19,453 nt of DNA from an uncultured Lachnospiraceae bacterium (GCA_902489645.1 CABUAW010000046.1:1-19453); one strand, 5' to 3'. Shown: positions 6,898-15,272, counted from the first letter of the stretch. The notes: generated by a model from the letters alone, not told the origin. A program made the numbers and translations.

Positions 6898-6944
6898 CCG
6901 GCACTTACCACGGTGACTTTCCGTTCATTGGCCGCAGCCGCTTC

Positions 6945-7295
6945 TCAGCCGTCAGTTTCCGGAATATAAACCACATCGTTTTCTGTCAGCATGATTGGCT
7001 TCATCTGAGGATTGGCATTCCGAAAGGTTTCATAATCCATATTGAAATGCTCCAGAAGCCAGTCCAGAGTATCTCCGCCCTGGATAATATAAGGTATATG
7101 TTTCACCGGTATACATAGTTTATCACCAATTCTCAGATTATAAACGTCCACTGTGGGATTTTTTTCCATTAAATCCTCCACAGTCACGCCGTAAAGCCGG
7201 GATACCTTATATAAAGTGTCCCTCTCTCGAATCTCATGCAACATCCCGTCGCATCTTCCGTATTCATTGTCCTGACGCCGCACAAAATAATTCAT
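6945..7295 (-). CDS. Protein with two LysM domains, no signal peptide (spore-coat-like)
   Basis: The 116-aa protein consists almost wholly of two LysM peptidoglycan-binding repeats: residues 20-63 (HEIRERDTLYKVSRLYGVTV, then NPTVDVYNLRIGDKLCIP) and 68-112 (IPYIIQGGDTLDWLLEHFNM, then NPQMKPIMLTENDVVYIP). It has no signal peptide or membrane helix, so it is not a classical wall enzyme; intracellular LysM proteins of this kind (SafA and SpoVID are examples) act in the mother cell on the forespore surface. AGGTGG lies just before the ATG. A candidate sigma-K-like promoter is found upstream. The gene stands alone, ahead of the gerW cluster on the same strand, so some read-through into that cluster is possible. 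The spore role is inferred. Confidence 0.88.
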   Translation of the reverse strand: MNYFVRRQDNEYGRCDGMLHEIRERDTLYKVSRLYGVTVEDLMEKNPTVDVYNLRIGDKLCIPVKHIPYIIQGGDTLDWLLEHFNMDYETFRNANPQMKPIMLTENDVVYIPETDG

Positions 7296-7315
7296 AAGCC
7301 CACCTGTTTTTTATT

Positions 7316-7344
7316 TATTCTATGCGGATTTCCAGAAAAAGGTG
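7316..7344 (-). promoter_or_regulatory. Candidate sigma-K-like promoter for the LysM gene
   Basis: On the minus strand CACC (7344-7341) and GCATAGAATA (7325-7316), 15 bases apart, fit the sigma-K pattern mACm and gCATAnnnTA. Transcription would start near 7309, leaving a short leader that still includes the AGGTGG site. The consensus is short, so chance matches are possible. Confidence 0.4.
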
Positions 7345-7368
7345 TATAGGAACCTTATAAAGAGAGTA

Positions 7369-7397
7369 TTGAGTTTTTTGCCCGGTTGTACTATAAT
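7369..7397 (+). promoter_or_regulatory. Sigma-A promoter for the activase-fusion gene
   Basis: TTGAGT (7369-7374) and TATAAT (7392-7397) are 17 bases apart. Transcription should start near 7404, about 45 bases before the ATG at 7449. The upstream TTG of the longest open frame (7386) lies in the promoter spacer and cannot be the start. Confidence 0.82.
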
Positions 7398-7448
7398 ACA
7401 TTCGACAAAGAATATATATTTTATATAGAAACTCTTAGGAGGAATTGC

Positions 7449-10400
7449 ATGAATACTACATATAGATTAGGAATTGATATCGGTTCAACAACCGTGAAAA
7501 TTGCCTGTCTGGATGATAATAACCGGGTCGTTTTTTCGGACTATGAACGGCATTTTGCCAATATCCGGGAAACACTTCTGGATTTAATCGTCAAAGCAAA
7601 AAAAGAACTTGGCAATGTGGATATTCACGGGATGATTACCGGTTCCGGCGGTATGTCCATCGCCAAACCGTTAAATATTCCTTTTGTCCAGGAAGTTATT
7701 TCCGTATCCACCGCGCTTCAATATTTTGAACCAAAAACCGATGTGGCTATCGAGCTTGGCGGCGAGGATGCAAAGATTATTTATTTTTCCCAGGGAAACA
7801 TTGAACAGCGTATGAATGGTATCTGTGCCGGAGGTACAGGTTCTTTTATTGACCAGATGGCTTCCCTGCTTCAAACCGATGCTTCCGGATTAAATGAATA
7901 CGCAAAAGATTATCAGGCCATTTATCCGATTGCCGCCCGCTGCGGTGTTTTTGCAAAATCGGACATTCAGCCTTTAATCAATGAAGGCGCCACCAAAGCC
8001 GATTTATCGGCTTCTATTTTTCAGGCCGTTGTCAATCAGACCATCAGTGGTCTGGCCTGCGGCAAACCGATTCGCGGCCATGTGGCTTTCCTTGGCGGCC
8101 CGCTCCATTTCCTTTCCGAATTAAAGGAAGCGTTTATCCGTACGCTCCATTTGTCCGGTGAATATATTATTGCGCCGGAAAATTCCCATCTGTTTGCGGC
8201 TATGGGCGCCGCCATGAATGACAGCAATACCGAGGGACAGACCTTAGATGAATTAATTGCGCTTCTTTCTTCAGATATTAAAATTGAAGCCGAATCCAAA
8301 CGTATGGAGCCGCTTTTTAAAAATCAGGCCGACTATGACGCTTTTACAGAACGCCATAATAAACACGCAGTAAAAAAAGGAAATCTCAGAGATTACGAGG
8401 GTGACTGTTTCTTAGGCATCGACGCCGGCTCCACGACAACCAAGGTGGCCATTGTCGGTGAGGACGGAACACTGCTCTATTCTTTCTACAGCAATAACAA
8501 CGGAAGTCCGCTCAACACAACCATCCGCGCCATTAAGGAGATTAAAGAACAGCTCCCGGACAGTGCGCGTATTGTCCGCGCCTGCTCTACCGGTTACGGT
8601 GAGGCGCTGATGAAAGCCGCTTTTATGCTGGACGAAGGCGAGGTCGAGACGGTGGCCCATTACTATGCCGCCGCTTTCTTCGAACCGGAGGTTGACTGTA
8701 TCCTGGATATCGGCGGTCAGGATATGAAATGTATTAAAATTAAAAACAACACTGTGGACAGCGTTCTCTTAAACGAGGCCTGCTCCTCCGGCTGCGGTTC
8801 CTTTATTGAAACCTTTGCCAAATCTCTGAATTATGAAATCTCCGATTTTGCAAAGGTCGCCTTGTTTGCCAAAAACCCGATTGACCTCGGCTCCCGCTGT
8901 ACGGTATTTATGAACTCCAACGTCAAACAGGCCCAGAAGGAGGGCGCTGAGGTTGGCGACATTTCGGCCGGGCTGGCTTACTCCGTTATTAAAAATGCCC
9001 TTTTAAAGGTTATTAAATTGACAGACCCGAAGGATTTGGGTGAAAAGATTGTTGTTCAGGGCGGAACCTTCTACAACGACGCTGTACTCCGCAGCTTTGA
9101 GCGTATCGCCGGACGCGATGCTGTACGCCCGGATATTGCGGGTATTATGGGTGCCTTCGGCGCAGCTCTGATTGCCAGAGAACGTTACGACGGTTCTGAG
9201 TCCACCATGCTCCCTCTGGATAAGATGATTGCTTTAAAATACACCACCTCCATGGGACGCTGCAAGGGCTGTACCAACAATTGCCATCTGACCATCAACC
9301 GTTTCAGCGGCGGACGTCAGTTTATTACAGGAAACCGCTGTGAAGTCGGCATCGGAAAGGCAAAAGCGGACAGCAATATTCCAAACTTATTTGACTTTAA
9401 ATACAAACGTATTTTCCAATATGAACCGCTGACCGAAGATAAGGCCAGACGGGGGAAGGTCGGTATCCCGCGTGTATTGAATATGTATGAAAACTATCCG
9501 TTCTGGTTTACCTTCTTTAAAAAGCTGGGTTATCAGGTTGTTTTAAGTCCTCAATCCTCCGCCAATATTTATACGCTTGGGATTGAGTCGATTCCAAGTG
9601 AATCGGTCTGCTATCCGGCCAAATTGGTTCACGGACATATTATGTGGCTGATTAAAAACGGCGTAGACTTTATCTTCTACCCGAGTATTCCTTATGAGCG
9701 TGATGAGGTCGAAGGCGCCAATAACCATTACAATTGTCCGATTGTAACGTCTTATTCGGAAAATATTAAAAACAATGTGGAGGAACTGGCTTCCGAACAT
9801 ATCCGATTTATGAACCCGTTCCTTTCTCTGGACAATGAAGAACACATCGTTCAGCGAATGACCGAGGAATTCTGTGAAACCACGGATATTCGTCCGCAGG
9901 AAATCAAAGAGGCTGTAAACGCCGCCTGGAACGAGCTTGCCAAAGCCCGTCAGGATATGAAGGATAAGGGCGAAGAAACGATTAAATATTTGCGTGATAA
10001 TAATATGAAGGGTATCGTTCTGGCCGGACGTCCGTACCATATTGATAAAGAAATTAACCATGGTATTCCGGAACTGATTACTTCCTATGGTATCGCTGTT
10101 CTGACCGAGGACAGTGTTTCCCATCTGGCGGAGATTGAACGTCCGCTTATCGTCTCCGACCAGTGGATGTATCATTCACGGCTCTATAAAGCGGCCCAGT
10201 TTGTCAAGACACAGGAAAATCTGGAGCTTATCCAGTTGAACTCCTTCGGCTGCGGACTGGATGCGGTAACAACCGACCAGGTCAAAGATATCCTGACAGG
10301 CTCAGGACGTCTCTATACCTGTTTGAAAATTGACGAGGTCAGCAATCTGGGTGCGGCCCGTATTCGTATTCGTTCCCTCATTGCGGCAATCCGCCTGCGT

Positions 10401-11684
10401 GAGCAGAAACACATTCATGGAGAAATTCATACGAGCGCCCATGACCGGATTTTATTTACCGAGGAAATGGCGAAGGATTATACAATCCTCGCACCGAATA
10501 TGTCGCCGATTCATTTTGACATTTTAATTGAGGCCCTTCGCTATAACGGTCTGAAAGTTGATTTACTTCCGGATTGTGATAAAGAAGCGATTGATATCGG
10601 TCTGAAATATGTCAATAATGACGCCTGCTATCCTTCCATCTGCGTCATCGGCCAGATTATGAAGGCTCTGCTTTCCGGCAAATACGATTTGAATAAAGTG
10701 GCCATCGCCATGACGCAGACCGGCGGCGGCTGCCGTGCAACCAACTATATCGGATTTATCCGGCGCGCCCTCCAGAATGCAGGCATGCATCAGATACCTG
10801 TTGTATCTATTAATGCGGCCGGCCTGGAATCCAATCCGGGACTTAAAATCACTCCAAAACTTTTAATCGGCGCTATGCAGGCCATCGTTTACGGCGATGT
10901 GTTCATGCGTGTGCTTTACCGGATGCGTCCTTATGAAATTTATCCGGGCTCGGCCAACCGGCTTCACAAATATTGGCAGCAGGTTTGTATTGATTCAATT
11001 ACAGGAAAAAACCGGAACAGCTTTAAGAAAAATATCCGGGGAATCATCCGTGATTTCGACCAGCTTCCGATTGATGAAAACCTGAAAAAGCCAAGAGTCG
11101 GTATTGTTGGAGAAATTCTTGTAAAATTCTCTCCTTCCGCCAATAACTACCTGGTAGATTTGCTTGAAAAAGAAGGCGCCGAGGCTGTTATGCCGGACCT
11201 TTTGGATTTCTTCTTATACAGCGCATATAACAGTAACTTTAAATATGAAAAACTTGGAAAGAGCAAGAAGGGCGCCGTCATGGGCAACGCGGTTATTAAA
11301 GCCCTTGAAGCGGTCCGTAAAACAGCCCGCAAAGAGTTTGAAAAGAGCCGCCATTTCCATCCGCAGGGTAAGATTGAAGAGCTTGCAAAATACGCCGAAC
11401 CGATTGTTTCTATCGGCAACCAGACCGGCGAGGGCTGGTTTTTGACCGGCGAGATGATAGAACTGATTCATCAGGGAGCAGGCAACATCGTTTGTACCCA
11501 GCCGTTTGGCTGTCTGCCAAATCATATTGTCGGCAAAGGCGTTATAAAAGAACTTAGAAATACATATCCGGGTTCCAACATCGTAGCTATCGACTATGAC
11601 CCGGGCGCCAGTGAAGTCAATCAGGTGAACCGAATTAAATTGATGCTGGCTACAGCCAATAAGAATCTGGTCGACGGCATCTAG
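7449..11684 (+). CDS. Acyl-CoA dehydratase activase-type multidomain protein (duplicated activase plus dehydratase-like modules)
   Basis: The 1411-aa protein begins with two ASKHA ATPase domains of the BcrAD/BadFG/HgdC activase family: one at about 5-260 (GIDIGSTTVK; ELGGEDAK; NGICAGGTGSF) and one at about 320-580 (GIDAGSTTTKVAIV; DIGGQDMK; EACSSGCGSF). Each keeps a cysteine pair 39 residues apart (126/165 and 445/484), the spacing of the iron-sulfur ligands in HgdC. A CKGCTNNC cluster (605-612) with Cys631 follows. The C-terminal half (about 670-1400, DUF2229 and HGD-D-like) appears to hold two dehydratase-like copies, with cysteines 721, 763, 935 and 1060, 1095, 1355. In the family, the activase uses ATP to push an electron into a dehydratase that removes water from 2-hydroxyacyl-CoA; the substrate of these large fusions is not known to me. 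AGGAGG (7437-7442) fixes the start. Single-gene unit, cytoplasmic. Confidence 0.93.
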   Translation: MNTTYRLGIDIGSTTVKIACLDDNNRVVFSDYERHFANIRETLLDLIVKAKKELGNVDIHGMITGSGGMSIAKPLNIPFVQEVISVSTALQYFEPKTDVAIELGGEDAKIIYFSQGNIEQRMNGICAGGTGSFIDQMASLLQTDASGLNEYAKDYQAIYPIAARCGVFAKSDIQPLINEGATKADLSASIFQAVVNQTISGLACGKPIRGHVAFLGGPLHFLSELKEAFIRTLHLSGEYIIAPENSHLFAAMGAAMNDSNTEGQTLDELIALLSSDIKIEAESKRMEPLFKNQADYDAFTERHNKHAVKKGNLRDYEGDCFLGIDAGSTTTKVAIVGEDGTLLYSFYSNNNGSPLNTTIRAIKEIKEQLPDSARIVRACSTGYGEALMKAAFMLDEGEVETVAHYYAAAFFEPEVDCILDIGGQDMKCIKIKNNTVDSVLLNEACSSGCGSFIETFAKSLNYEISDFAKVALFAKNPIDLGSRCTVFMNSNVKQAQKEGAEVGDISAGLAYSVIKNALLKVIKLTDPKDLGEKIVVQGGTFYNDAVLRSFERIAGRDAVRPDIAGIMGAFGAALIARERYDGSESTMLPLDKMIALKYTTSMGRCKGCTNNCHLTINRFSGGRQFITGNRCEVGIGKAKADSNIPNLFDFKYKRIFQYEPLTEDKARRGKVGIPRVLNMYENYPFWFTFFKKLGYQVVLSPQSSANIYTLGIESIPSESVCYPAKLVHGHIMWLIKNGVDFIFYPSIPYERDEVEGANNHYNCPIVTSYSENIKNNVEELASEHIRFMNPFLSLDNEEHIVQRMTEEFCETTDIRPQEIKEAVNAAWNELAKARQDMKDKGEETIKYLRDNNMKGIVLAGRPYHIDKEINHGIPELITSYGIAVLTEDSVSHLAEIERPLIVSDQWMYHSRLYKAAQFVKTQENLELIQLNSFGCGLDAVTTDQVKDILTGSGRLYTCLKIDEVSNLGAARIRIRSLIAAIRLREQKHIHGEIHTSAHDRILFTEEMAKDYTILAPNMSPIHFDILIEALRYNGLKVDLLPDCDKEAIDIGLKYVNNDACYPSICVIGQIMKALLSGKYDLNKVAIAMTQTGGGCRATNYIGFIRRALQNAGMHQIPVVSINAAGLESNPGLKITPKLLIGAMQAIVYGDVFMRVLYRMRPYEIYPGSANRLHKYWQQVCIDSITGKNRNSFKKNIRGIIRDFDQLPIDENLKKPRVGIVGEILVKFSPSANNYLVDLLEKEGAEAVMPDLLDFFLYSAYNSNFKYEKLGKSKKGAVMGNAVIKALEAVRKTARKEFEKSRHFHPQGKIEELAKYAEPIVSIGNQTGEGWFLTGEMIELIHQGAGNIVCTQPFGCLPNHIVGKGVIKELRNTYPGSNIVAIDYDPGASEVNQVNRIKLMLATANKNLVDGI

Positions 11685-11728
11685 ACTGCCCGAATCGGAA
11701 CATTAAAGAACAAGAAAAACGATAAGTA

Positions 11729-11777
11729 AAAAAACTCCTCTTAAAAGCCTCGCAACAGCTTCTGGGAGGAGTTTTTT
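11729..11777. terminator. Bidirectional terminator between convergent genes
   Basis: AAAAAACTCCTC (11729-11740) pairs perfectly with GAGGAGTTTTTT (11766-11777), with a smaller AAGC/GCTT helix in the loop. There are T-runs on both strands, so it can end both the activase-fusion transcript and the esterase-like operon. Confidence 0.9.
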
Positions 11778-11786
11778 ATTATTATA

Positions 11787-13133
11787 TTATTGTAACAAGT
11801 GCATTGGTGAAGTCTTTTTATAAAGAATCACGCCATCATAGGATTCGGCCGGTACCATACTTATTGTATAGAATAATTTATTCGAACTATATTTTTCCGA
11901 AAAATCCTCTCCGACGTTTAGCATGGCGATATCCGATTCCACGGCTTCCTTCGCCGGACTGCTCCGGGCCGCCGCCATGGACACATAGCAAACATTCTCC
12001 GTATCATTCTCCATACCTTTGGTCAGGGCATTTGCATTGGTTACCTCAAAATCCTGACGCTTATCTGAAGCGCTTGAATAGGAATTAAATCCAGCGTTTA
12101 AAATATCCGTTCCGATGGCAAAATAGGACGTCCCCCACTGCTCTGCCAGATAATTTCCCATGGATTTATATCCGGCCAAATTGGCAGAGGTTTTTTCTAT
12201 ATGCCCTGTATGACCGGACAAAAGAACGCATGACCTTCCGGCATACTGTCCTTCATAATCTAAAATCCAATTGGTGTTTTCCGCCATAAATTCATCCCTC
12301 AAACGGCTGTATTGGATTGGGGCCGCGCCCTGCAGCTCGCAGGCCTGGGCAAGAATATCTACCGCCTGTCTTGCAAAAGCAAAATCTTTCTCTGTCGAAG
12401 CAGCTATCATATGCTCTTTTCTCTCATCCATCATAAGCCCGACTTTTTCTATTTCATCGGCAAAACCCCGATAATCTTCGGCGGCCACATCATACATCGT
12501 ATCGTCTGTAACCTCCTTTAAAATCGGCTCATAGAAATCATAACATTCGTCATCTGCCAAGCTTAAATAGGCGGACACGATGGCTTTATTTTCATCTAGC
12601 CGCTGCATATCACATCCGAAAAAAGAAATTTTATCTGCCTCGGAAACGCTGTCATTATATGTCCGAAGCCATTCGACAAAATCTGCCATTTCCTCTGTCT
12701 TATAGATAGTAAAACCAATCTTCTTTACGGCTTCCTCCGCAGTCCCTCCACCTCCATGGATATAGGCGTTGACCTGACTGCATCCGCCGAAATCCCCTTC
12801 CAGAATAAAGGTTTTCACTCCATAGCCCGTGTTCAGTATTTCCATCATCTGCTGTTTCAACACCTGAAGCTCTTTACTGCCGTGAACGGCTTCACCCAGA
12901 CCGACAATGCGTGTTCCCTCCGGAATTTGAATACTCTCCAGGCCTGTCCCTATTTCCGATAAATCTACAGGAACCACCTCTGTTTCCGCCGCCTGGTCAC
13001 TTTCTGTTATTTGACCGGACGCCATAGATTCTGTCTTGCCAGTCTCCGTCTTTCCCGGCTGCGTCTGCGATGCACAGCCTGTTGCCGCCAGCATAAGAAA
13101 CAGGACTGCGCTCAGTAATCCCCGTTTAAGCAT
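11787..13133 (-). CDS. Erythromycin esterase-like lipoprotein
   Basis: The 448-aa protein starts with a lipoprotein-type signal (MLKRGLLSAVLFLMLAATGC) with Cys20 as the likely lipidated residue; the lipobox is slightly unusual, with Ala at -3. A short Thr/Glu/Ser-rich linker leads to an erythromycin-esterase family domain (about 60-440). Visible motifs are VGLGEAVHGSKE (77-88, the family's GEAxHG with Glu81 and His84), FILEGDFGG (109-117), FFGCDMQ (171-177) and LSGHTGHIEK (305-314), which match the histidine/glutamate active-site motifs of Ere proteins. True macrolide esterases are cytoplasmic and usually mobile; this one is chromosomal, surface-anchored and last in a housekeeping operon. A drug-resistance role is therefore not supported, and another ester or a related substrate is more likely. 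It lies 23 bases after ung. Confidence 0.85.
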   Translation of the reverse strand: MLKRGLLSAVLFLMLAATGCASQTQPGKTETGKTESMASGQITESDQAAETEVVPVDLSEIGTGLESIQIPEGTRIVGLGEAVHGSKELQVLKQQMMEILNTGYGVKTFILEGDFGGCSQVNAYIHGGGGTAEEAVKKIGFTIYKTEEMADFVEWLRTYNDSVSEADKISFFGCDMQRLDENKAIVSAYLSLADDECYDFYEPILKEVTDDTMYDVAAEDYRGFADEIEKVGLMMDERKEHMIAASTEKDFAFARQAVDILAQACELQGAAPIQYSRLRDEFMAENTNWILDYEGQYAGRSCVLLSGHTGHIEKTSANLAGYKSMGNYLAEQWGTSYFAIGTDILNAGFNSYSSASDKRQDFEVTNANALTKGMENDTENVCYVSMAAARSSPAKEAVESDIAMLNVGEDFSEKYSSNKLFYTISMVPAESYDGVILYKKTSPMHLLQ

Positions 13134-13156
13134 ATCTTAACTTTCCCTTTCCATCA

Positions 13157-13831
13157 TCATTTATTTTCAATCTGCCAGTCAATCGGCTCAATCCCATGCG
13201 CTTCCAGAAAACGATTGGTCTGACTGAATGGCCGACTGCCGAAAAATCCCCGGTACGCAGACAAAGGGCTCGGATGGGGCGCTTCCAAAATCAAATGCTT
13301 TGGATTATTCAGCATTGATTTTTTCATCTGAGCCGGACGACCCCAGAGAATGAATACAATCGGACGGTCCACTTCATTTAATATACGGATGGCCGCGTCC
13401 GTAAACTCTTCCCAGCCGATGCCCCGGTGTGAATTGGCCTGATGGGCCCGCACGGTAAGTACCGTGTTTAATAAAAGTACGCCCTGGTCCGCCCACTTTT
13501 TCAAATAACCGTTATTGGGTATGTAACAGCCCAAATCCTCGTGAAGCTCCGTATAAATGTTTACCAGTGACGGTGGAATCTCCACATCCGGTTTTACGGA
13601 AAAGCAAAGGCCGTGGGCCTGTCCGTCCCCATGATAGGGGTCCTGCCCGAGAATAACAACCTTGACCTTTGATAAAGGCGTAAAATTAAAGGCATTAAAA
13701 ATATCATCGGCCGCAGGAAATATCTGACGGCTGTTATATTCCGTAAGAATCGTTTTATAAAGCTTTGCATAATAAGGCTTGCGAAATTCCGGCGTCAGCG
13801 GTCCAAGCCAGTCGTTGCTGATTGCTGCCAT
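13157..13831 (-). CDS. ung: Uracil-DNA glycosylase (family 1)
   Basis: The 224-aa protein is a full-length family 1 uracil-DNA glycosylase, which removes uracil from DNA to start base-excision repair. All key motifs are present: GQDPYHGDGQAHGLCFSV (62-79) with catalytic Asp64, LLLNTVLTVR (119-128) with the uracil-contacting Asn122, VFILWGRPAQ (159-168), and HPSPLSAYRGFFG (186-198) with catalytic His186 and the DNA-intercalation loop. A longer frame reaches 13888 and overlaps hisF, but AGGAG at 13845-13841 is nine bases before the ATG at 13831, which gives MAAISNDWLGPL, the normal beginning. It follows hisF by 28 bases and precedes the esterase-like gene by 23. Confidence 0.97.
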   Translation of the reverse strand: MAAISNDWLGPLTPEFRKPYYAKLYKTILTEYNSRQIFPAADDIFNAFNFTPLSKVKVVILGQDPYHGDGQAHGLCFSVKPDVEIPPSLVNIYTELHEDLGCYIPNNGYLKKWADQGVLLLNTVLTVRAHQANSHRGIGWEEFTDAAIRILNEVDRPIVFILWGRPAQMKKSMLNNPKHLILEAPHPSPLSAYRGFFGSRPFSQTNRFLEAHGIEPIDWQIENK

Positions 13832-13859
13832 AATCATCTTCTCCTTTGTATCTTTTTGA

Positions 13860-14621
13860 TTAAAGGCGCATCGATACACCCTTTTCACTCAAGTATCGTT
13901 TTAAATCATTTATTTCCAGTTCTTTATAATGAAATAAGGAGGCGGCCAGAGCGGCATCCGCCTTTCCTTCCGTCAAAGCATCGTAAAAATGGTCCTTTGT
14001 GCCGGCGCCTCCCGAAGCAATGACAGGCACGGAAACAATGTCCGCAATCTGACGGGTTAATTCAATGTCATAGCCGGTTTTGGTTCCGTCACAGTCCATA
14101 CTGGTCAAAAGGATTTCGCCCGCTCCGAGTTTGTTCACCCGCTCTGCCCATTCCAGGGCGTCCAGTCCCGTATCAATCCGGCCGCCGTTTTTATAAATGT
14201 TCCATCCGCTGCCGTCGGCCCGGCGTTTGGCGTCAATAGCGACAACAACGCACTGACTGCCGAACTTATCGGCCGCCTCCGAAATCAATTCCGGACGGTT
14301 GATGGCCGAAGAGTTAATCGAAATCTTATCGGCGCCTTCCCTGAGCAGCGCTCTGAAATCCTCCACCGTACGAATACCGCCGCCCACCGTAAAAGGGATA
14401 AATACGTTTTCGGCAACCCGGCGCACCAGCTCAACCACCGTATTGCGTGCGTCGGAAGAGGCGGTAATATCCAAAAATACCACCTCATCTGCTCCGGCCT
14501 TATCATAGGCGGCAGCAATTTCCACCGGGTCTCCTGCATCTTTTAAATTTACGAAATTTACGCCCTTCACAACACGGCCATTGTGTACGTCCAAACATGG
14601 TATAATTCGTTTTGTAAACAT
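13860..14621 (-). CDS. hisF: Imidazole glycerol phosphate synthase, cyclase subunit
   Basis: The 253-aa TIM-barrel protein is HisF, which uses ammonia from HisH to convert PRFAR to imidazole glycerol phosphate and AICAR in histidine synthesis. The sequence begins MFTKRIIPCLDVHNGRVVKG with catalytic Asp11; VVVAIDAKRR holds Asp130; VGGGIRT (79-85) and ASGGAG are the two phosphate-binding loops; ADAALAASLFH closes the barrel. AGGAGG lies six bases before the ATG. It is ten bases after hisH and is the expected partner. No other histidine gene is in this window. Confidence 0.98.
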   Translation of the reverse strand: MFTKRIIPCLDVHNGRVVKGVNFVNLKDAGDPVEIAAAYDKAGADEVVFLDITASSDARNTVVELVRRVAENVFIPFTVGGGIRTVEDFRALLREGADKISINSSAINRPELISEAADKFGSQCVVVAIDAKRRADGSGWNIYKNGGRIDTGLDALEWAERVNKLGAGEILLTSMDCDGTKTGYDIELTRQIADIVSVPVIASGGAGTKDHFYDALTEGKADAALAASLFHYKELEINDLKRYLSEKGVSMRL

Positions 14622-14631
14622 CCTCTGCCTC

Positions 14632-15237
14632 CTAAATTTCTGTAAAATTCTTCAATATCTGCAAACCGGTCTGACTGCTCTTTTCCGGATGGAACTGACA
14701 GGCAAATACATTGCCACATTCCACTGACGCATCAATATCCACACTGTACCAGGTCTTAGCCGCCACATCCGAAGGCCGTCCGGCTTTCAGATAATAGGAA
14801 TGGACAAAATAGACATAAGGATTTCCTTCAATTCCCTTAAACAAACGGGCTTTTGGCGCTATTTCCAGCGAATTCCATCCCATATGCGGAATTTTAAGTC
14901 CGTTAGCCGGTGGAATGGACAAAATCTCGCCCGGTAAAATTCCCAATCCATTCACGCCTTTGCTCTCATCGCTTCTCTCAAACAATAGCTGCAAGCCAAG
15001 GCATATTCCCAGGAAAGGGGTTTTCTTCTCCACCACGTCATAAATTGTCTGTATTAAATGATATTCTTTCAAATGGCTCATGGCATCTCCAAAAGCTCCC
15101 ACTCCCGGTAAGATGACATGGCTGGCTGCCATAATCTCATCCCTGTCCCGGGTGATTTTTACCTCCTGGCCAAGATACTGGCAGGCTTTTTCTACGCTTT
15201 TTATATTCCCCGCATCATAATCGATAATTGTAATCAT
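14632..15237 (-). CDS. hisH: Imidazole glycerol phosphate synthase, glutaminase subunit
   Basis: The 201-aa protein is the class I glutamine amidotransferase HisH, which hydrolyses glutamine and passes ammonia to HisF. The catalytic triad is visible: Cys79 in LGICLGLQLLFE, and His183 and Glu185 in CQFHPEKSSQTG. The oxyanion segment PGVGAFGDAM (44-53) and IPHMGWN (116-122) are also typical. AGGAG lies nine bases before the ATG at 15237. It is the first gene of a hisH-hisF-ung-esterase group and is read from a promoter that abuts that of the divergent DUF6465 gene. Confidence 0.98.
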   Translation of the reverse strand: MITIIDYDAGNIKSVEKACQYLGQEVKITRDRDEIMAASHVILPGVGAFGDAMSHLKEYHLIQTIYDVVEKKTPFLGICLGLQLLFERSDESKGVNGLGILPGEILSIPPANGLKIPHMGWNSLEIAPKARLFKGIEGNPYVYFVHSYYLKAGRPSDVAAKTWYSVDIDASVECGNVFACQFHPEKSSQTGLQILKNFTEI

Positions 15238-15272
15238 TGCTTTAATCTCCTAAAATTTTGCTTATCTAAATT

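Noticed and set aside
7386..7448. Upstream extension of the activase-fusion gene from a TTG
   Set aside because: It overlaps the promoter -10 and lacks a ribosome binding site; the ATG at 7449 has AGGAGG six bases upstream.
9543..10175. 210-aa minus-strand frame
   Set aside because: It is antisense to conserved parts of the activase fusion and has no family resemblance or ribosome binding site.
11787..13133. Acquired macrolide resistance gene
   Set aside because: No mobile element or resistance neighbours; the lipoprotein signal and operon position fit a resident gene.
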